Program-made: the position numbers and the translations under genes
Source: Sphingomonas populi
GTDB taxonomy: Bacteria; Pseudomonadota; Alphaproteobacteria; Sphingomonadales; Sphingomonadaceae
DNA length: 64,000 nucleotides
NCBI RefSeq assembly: GCF_004208535.1
Contig: NZ_SGIS01000007.1
Coordinates: forward strand, 79,701 to 143,700
Direction: 5' to 3'
Shown: positions 57,488 to 64,000 of the stretch, one piece after another
How positions within the stretch are numbered: the first letter of the stretch is position 1
Layout: each line of letters opens with the position of its first letter
The notes under the pieces: model-generated
The model's database searches: none
The model's input: only the letters and a program-made list of their open reading frames with translations
What the model was told of the DNA's origin: nothing

Positions 57488-58057
57488 CTAGAAAGTCCAC
57501 GCATCGATCGCGGCCCAGCCGTGAAAGCCGAGTGCGCGCAGCCGTTTGAACCGGCGTGCGTCCATGCCGCCAAGCGCGATCACGGGCACGCCGAGTCCAC
57601 GCCCGATCGCGGCAGCCCGTAGCGGCCCGAGCGTCGGCGCGCCGGGGTGCGAGCGTGTCGTGAAAACGGGTGAGACGAAGATCGCCGCCGCGCCTGCACG
57701 CCGGGCAGCCACCGCCTCGCGCCGATTGTGCGCGGACCGGGTCGCGAGATTCTGCGCGGACCGGGTCGCGAGATTCTGCGCGGACCGGGTCGCGAGATTC
57801 TGCGCGCGGCCATTATGCACGCCGCTTTCGTGCCGCGCCAACCGCACGCCGCCGGCGCGCAGCAGCACCAACCCGCGCCGTCGCGCGATCCGCGCCAGCC
57901 GGGCGAAAAGCGCGCGGCGCTCGGGCAGCGGCGTGGCATAGTGGCGGAACACGATTCCCCCGCCGCGCGGCAGGCGCGCGACCGCTTCCCATAAGCCATC
58001 GCCGAGCCGTTCATCGGTCATCAGCCAGAGCGTCGGGACTGGGTGGCGGGGCGGCAT
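57488..58057 (-). CDS. Thiamine phosphate synthase-like protein (ThiE/TenI family) with 24-bp triplication
   Basis: 189 aa. TIM-barrel ThiE/TenI features: VPTLWLMTDERLGDG at the N-terminus, VFVSPVFTTRSHPG-type phosphate loop (IFVSPVFTTRSHPGAPTLG) and VIALGGMDARRFKRL. The GVHLGQEDL motif of true ThiE is degenerate (GVHNGRAQN), so catalysis is doubtful. The motif is followed by three perfect copies of an 8-residue unit (AQNLATRS), encoded at 57731-57802. ATG 58057 begins the homologous region. Convergent with the barrel gene, divergent from the YggS gene. Confidence 0.75.
   Translation of the reverse strand: MPPRHPVPTLWLMTDERLGDGLWEAVARLPRGGGIVFRHYATPLPERRALFARLARIARRRGLVLLRAGGVRLARHESGVHNGRAQNLATRSAQNLATRSAQNLATRSAHNRREAVAARRAGAAAIFVSPVFTTRSHPGAPTLGPLRAAAIGRGLGVPVIALGGMDARRFKRLRALGFHGWAAIDAWTF
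57731..57802. repeat. Perfect 24-bp tandem triplication
   Basis: Three identical adjacent copies (57731-57754, 57755-57778, 57779-57802) of a unit starting CGCGGACCGG. In frame, each adds eight residues to the ThiE-like protein; copy number change would keep the frame. Absolute identity suggests recent or ongoing slippage. Confidence 0.95.
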
Positions 58058-58079
58058 TTCGCAGCCTATAGCGCCGTCG

Positions 58080-58744
58080 ATGCCTTCCGACGATCCCGCC
58101 CAAGCCCTTGCCGCCATCCACGCGGCGATCGACCACAGCGCGCGCCTCGCGCGCCGCGAACCTGCCGAGGTCACGCTGATCGCGGTCTCCAAGACGCACC
58201 CTGCCGACGCGATCGAACCTTTGCTCGCCGCCGGCCAGCGCGTGTTCGGCGAGAATCGCGTGCAGGAGGCGGAGGCGAAATGGCCGGAGTTGCGCACGCG
58301 CTGGCCCGACGTGACGCTTCACCTCGTCGGCCAGCTCCAGTCGAACAAGGCCGAGGACGCGGTCGCGTTGTTCGATGCGATCCATTCGGTCGATCGCGCG
58401 TCGCTCATCACCGCGCTCGCCAAGGCGATGGACCGGCAGGGCAAACGGCCCGATTGCTTCCTCCAGGTCAACATCGGCGACGAGCCGCAAAAGGGTGGCT
58501 GCGCGGTCGCCGATCTGCCCGCGTTGCTCGCTGCGGCGCGCGCGGCCGATCTGCCGGTTGCGGGGTTGATGGCGGTGCCGCCTGCCGAGGTCGAACCGGC
58601 GCCCTATTTCGCGCTGCTCGCCAAGCTCGCGCGCGATCACGATATCACCGGGCTGAGCATGGGCATGTCGGCGGATTTCGAAACTGCCGTCACGCTCGGC
58701 GCGACGCATGTCCGCGTCGGCAGCGCGCTGTTCGGCGCGCGCGC

Positions 58745-58748
<4 letters not shown>
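58080..58748 (+). CDS. PLP homeostasis protein, YggS/PROSC family
   Basis: 222 aa. Fold-type III PLP-binding barrel with Lys38 in LIAVSKTHPADAI, GENRVQEAEAKWP, LVGQLQSNKAEDAV, GLSMGMSADFETAV and THVRVGSALFG. It buffers free pyridoxal phosphate and has no known enzyme activity. ATG 58080. The stop overlaps the next start (ATGA). Confidence 0.95.
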
Positions 58749-61997
<3,249 letters not shown>

Positions 61998-62059
61998 GGT
62001 CATTGCGGAGTCGCACGGCGGCAGTAGAGTGCGGGCGAAATCCACGAGAGGATCATCCG

Positions 62060-62794
62060 ATGCGTTACCTTGCTATCGCCGCCGTCGCCGCGCTCGTCGT
62101 TCCGGGCGCGATCCTCGCCGCACCGGCGGTAACGCCCGCGATCCAGAAGGCGCTCGCCGATCCCGCGCGTGCCGACCAGCAGGTCGACGACGCACGCCGC
62201 AAGCCTGCCGAGGTGCTCGCGTTCGCTGGCGTCAAGGCGGGGCAACAGGTCGTCGATCTGCTGCCGGGCGGCGGCTATTGGACGCGCATCTTCACCGGCA
62301 TCGTCGGGCCGCAGGGCCATGTCTACGCGCTGTGGCCCAATGCCGCTGGGGCCTATGGCGCCAAGAGCGTCGCGGCGCTGCAGGCACGCGGCCTCGCCAA
62401 TGTGACGGCGGCGGTCGATCCCGCGATCATCACCGTGGCGAAGCCGGTCGATCTCGTCTGGACGGTCGAGAATTATCACGACATCGCCAACAAGGGTGGC
62501 GGCGAGGCGGCGCTGAGCGCATTCAACGCGGCGGTGTTCAAGGCGCTCAAGCCCGGCGGCACCTATGTCGTGATCGACCATGCCGCACCCGCCGGCTCGG
62601 GCCTCGCCGATACCGAGACGCTGCACCGGATCGATCCCGCGATCGTCAAGCGGCAGGTCGTCAACGCCGGCTTCGTCTTCGTCGGCGAATCCAAGGCGCT
62701 CGCTAACCCGGCCGACGATCACACGCTCAAGGTGTTCGATCCCGCGATCCGTGGTCATACCGACCAGTTCGTCTATAAATTCCGGCGGCGCTGA
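62060..62794 (+). CDS. Exported class I methyltransferase-like protein
   Basis: 244 aa with a signal peptide (MRYLAIAAVAALVVPGAILAAPAV). The rest is a Rossmann-type methyltransferase fold with motif I VVDLLPGGGYWTRIFTGIVG and a later VVIDHAAPAGSG; this group is annotated as SAM-dependent methyltransferase in related genomes. SAM is not expected in the periplasm, so the exported copy may bind something else or be wrongly predicted as secreted. Follows gyrB by 62 bp. Confidence 0.75.
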   Translation: MRYLAIAAVAALVVPGAILAAPAVTPAIQKALADPARADQQVDDARRKPAEVLAFAGVKAGQQVVDLLPGGGYWTRIFTGIVGPQGHVYALWPNAAGAYGAKSVAALQARGLANVTAAVDPAIITVAKPVDLVWTVENYHDIANKGGGEAALSAFNAAVFKALKPGGTYVVIDHAAPAGSGLADTETLHRIDPAIVKRQVVNAGFVFVGESKALANPADDHTLKVFDPAIRGHTDQFVYKFRRR

Positions 62795-62864
62795 CCGGAG
62801 GCCACGCGCGCCGCGCCGATTGCAAGCCGGCGCGCGCGTACCTATTGTCGGATCGGAGGTCAGT

Positions 62865-63026
62865 ATGCGCGTCAACACCAGCCAGTCGATCAAGACCGCC
62901 AACACGGTTCACAGCCGCTTCGGCAGTTGGCAGGCGGCCAAGGAATCGTCGAGCTTCAAGGACGGCAAATATGTCGTCCGACGTGTGTCCACGCGCGGCG
63001 ATCAGGGCGTGACTGAAACGAAGTGA
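62865..63026 (+). CDS. 53-residue conserved-looking small protein
   Basis: MRVNTSQSIKTANTVHSRFG starts it; the composition is basic and polar with no membrane segment. A strong ribosome binding site (GGAGG, 6 bases before the ATG at 62865) and a GTGA overlap with the next gene argue it is a real gene. No family recognised. Confidence 0.6.
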   Translation: MRVNTSQSIKTANTVHSRFGSWQAAKESSSFKDGKYVVRRVSTRGDQGVTETK

Positions 63027-63778
63027 GTTTCAGCTACACGCTGTTCCTGGCGCTGCTCCTGCTCGCGCCGGGCCTGGCGGTATGGGCTGGCCTGCGCGCC
63101 GGTGAGCGATCCGATCTGATCTCGCAGGCGCCCGAAAAGCCCGGGTCAACGTTTTCGCTGCTCGTCATCGTGTTCGGCGCACTGGCCGGGCACATCATTC
63201 TCTCCGGCCTGTTCGCGCTGCAAGCGAGCGCGTGCCGGCTCACCGAACACTGCATTGGGTTGAGCTTCGACCCCAATGTCTACCGGGTCATCCTTACCAA
63301 CGGGCGCTCGGCGGGTGTGCCGTCGGACTGGGCGTTCCTGTGCTGGTTCGTATCGCTGCTCACGCCCGCGCTGATCGTCGGCGCCGGGGCATATGCAGCC
63401 AGCGGCCGGAAGATCGTGCGCAATATGCGCGAGGCCGCGACCTTCGGGTGGCTCAAGCGCTGGGTCGATCTCGCACGGCCATCGAACAGCTTCATCATCG
63501 CCTATGTCGTCACCACGCTCGAACATGAGGGCGCGAACGTCGCCTATGAGGGCATCGTCGAGAACATCGCGCTCGACGACAACAAGGCCATCGCGATGCT
63601 GGTGCTCAGCAGTTGTGACCGCTTCCTCGTCCGCATCACCAGCGCGCGCGTCGAGCGGATCGATTCGGATCATGCCCCGATTCCCCTGATCCAGCTTGAA
63701 GCGAAGCATTTCGTAAACGTCGCGCTGGAGGTGTTCGAAGATCTCGAAACGCCAGCCGACGCGGAATCCCAGGCCTGA
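63023..63778 (+). CDS. DUF6338-like membrane protein
   Basis: 251 aa. Three hydrophobic segments (YTLFLALLLLAPGLAVWAGL, LLVIVFGALAGHIILSGLFA, WFVSLLTPALIVGAGAYAA) then a soluble ~150-residue tail. Tail motif AYVVTTLEHEGANVAYEGIVENIALDDNKAI recalls the DUF6338 family; function unknown. GTG start overlapping the stop of the small gene before it, so the two are translated together. Confidence 0.65.
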   Translation: MSFSYTLFLALLLLAPGLAVWAGLRAGERSDLISQAPEKPGSTFSLLVIVFGALAGHIILSGLFALQASACRLTEHCIGLSFDPNVYRVILTNGRSAGVPSDWAFLCWFVSLLTPALIVGAGAYAASGRKIVRNMREAATFGWLKRWVDLARPSNSFIIAYVVTTLEHEGANVAYEGIVENIALDDNKAIAMLVLSSCDRFLVRITSARVERIDSDHAPIPLIQLEAKHFVNVALEVFEDLETPADAESQA

Positions 63779-63872
63779 CGGAATCGATCCGGCGGCCCGT
63801 GCTGAACAAATCCGCTCCCAAGCGTTCTGTACGCGACCGTCCGTGGACGGGCTACATATCGGGAGTGTTACC

Positions 63873-64000
63873 ATGAAAAACATCATCGGGTTCGCCATGC
63901 TCGCCATCGTCGCGACCGCGCCAGCCGTGGCGCAGCGTGGCCATCACCGCAGCGACCGCAAGCACCACAGCCGCACCTACCGTCAGGATTGCAAGCGCAG
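63873..64000 (+). CDS. Exported basic protein, 5' part only
   Basis: The first 42 codons are inside the window; the gene leaves at the right edge. It has a signal peptide (MKNIIGFAMLAIVATAPAVA) and a His/Arg-rich mature start (QRGHHRSDRKHHSR). This opening resembles sphingomonad glycine-zipper or similar small envelope proteins, but the diagnostic part is missing. The ATG has GGGAGTG upstream. Confidence 0.6.
   Translation, partial: MKNIIGFAMLAIVATAPAVAQRGHHRSDRKHHSRTYRQDCKR

Noticed and set aside
57731-57802. Possible CRISPR array
   Set aside because: Three 24-bp copies are directly adjacent with no spacers and lie in a coding frame; no cas genes in the window.

Overview
The window looks like a chromosome segment of a sphingomonad (Alphaproteobacteria, Sphingomonadales). 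GC is high. The gene order is alphaproteobacterial: ppsR-maf-aroE-coaE-dnaQ on one side of hemE and hemE-hemJ-rho ... mnmE-mnmG-rsmG-parA-parB-holA-lptE-leuS on the other. It carries MipZ in place of a MinCDE system, and a Sphingomonas-type phosphomannomutase/phosphoglucomutase. No rRNA, tRNA, prophage, insertion sequence or CRISPR array was seen.

Layout. 0-5 kb: end of a carboxymuconolactone-decarboxylase-like gene, recF (with an in-frame palindromic repeat), an EF-hand/OmpA protein, agmatine deiminase and a secreted M28 peptidase. 5-14.5 kb: a sugar island for L-arabinose/galactose-containing polymers. Four exported glycosidases (MGH1/GH63-like, GH27, GH43, GH51) and an L-arabinose/D-galactose 1-dehydrogenase form one minus-strand operon, divergent from a FadR-type GntR regulator and an exported aldose 1-epimerase. 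14.5-22.7 kb: rpsD, topA, panC, mipZ, a J-domain protein, pgm and an exonuclease. 22.7-30.5 kb: a three-gene two-component system behind a perfect FNR-type box, two transporters, nhaA and a cardiolipin-synthase-like gene. 30.5-36.8 kb: rpoZ, a class A penicillin-binding protein, a YgjP-type metallopeptidase, YcgN, SCO1, an ankyrin protein, mmcB and sleB. 37-42.5 kb: a minus-strand run (DUF1491, thioesterase, ptsN, hpf, dnaQ, coaE, aroE, maf, ppsR).

The 325 bp between ppsR and hemE (about 42.46-42.79 kb) is very probably the chromosomal replication origin. It sits at the conserved alphaproteobacterial oriC position, has one perfect and several degenerate DnaA boxes, a cluster of GANTC (CcrM) sites and an AT-rich stretch beside hemE. 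Gene orientation flips exactly there, minus to the left and plus to the right. To its right lie parA/parB with three parS-like sites (47.8, 50.2 and 55.3 kb), gyrB, holA and leuS, so the window holds the origin-proximal replication and segregation region.

The most unusual non-coding signal is a three-hairpin element found twice, directly after the stop codons of rpsD and rho and in the same orientation relative to each gene. Its linkers are conserved while the stems differ in sequence but keep pairing. Other oddities are the repeat inside recF, a perfect 24-bp triplication inside a ThiE-like gene, a 100-bp antisense overlap between a transporter gene and nhaA, and a MnmE G4 motif that departs from NKxD.
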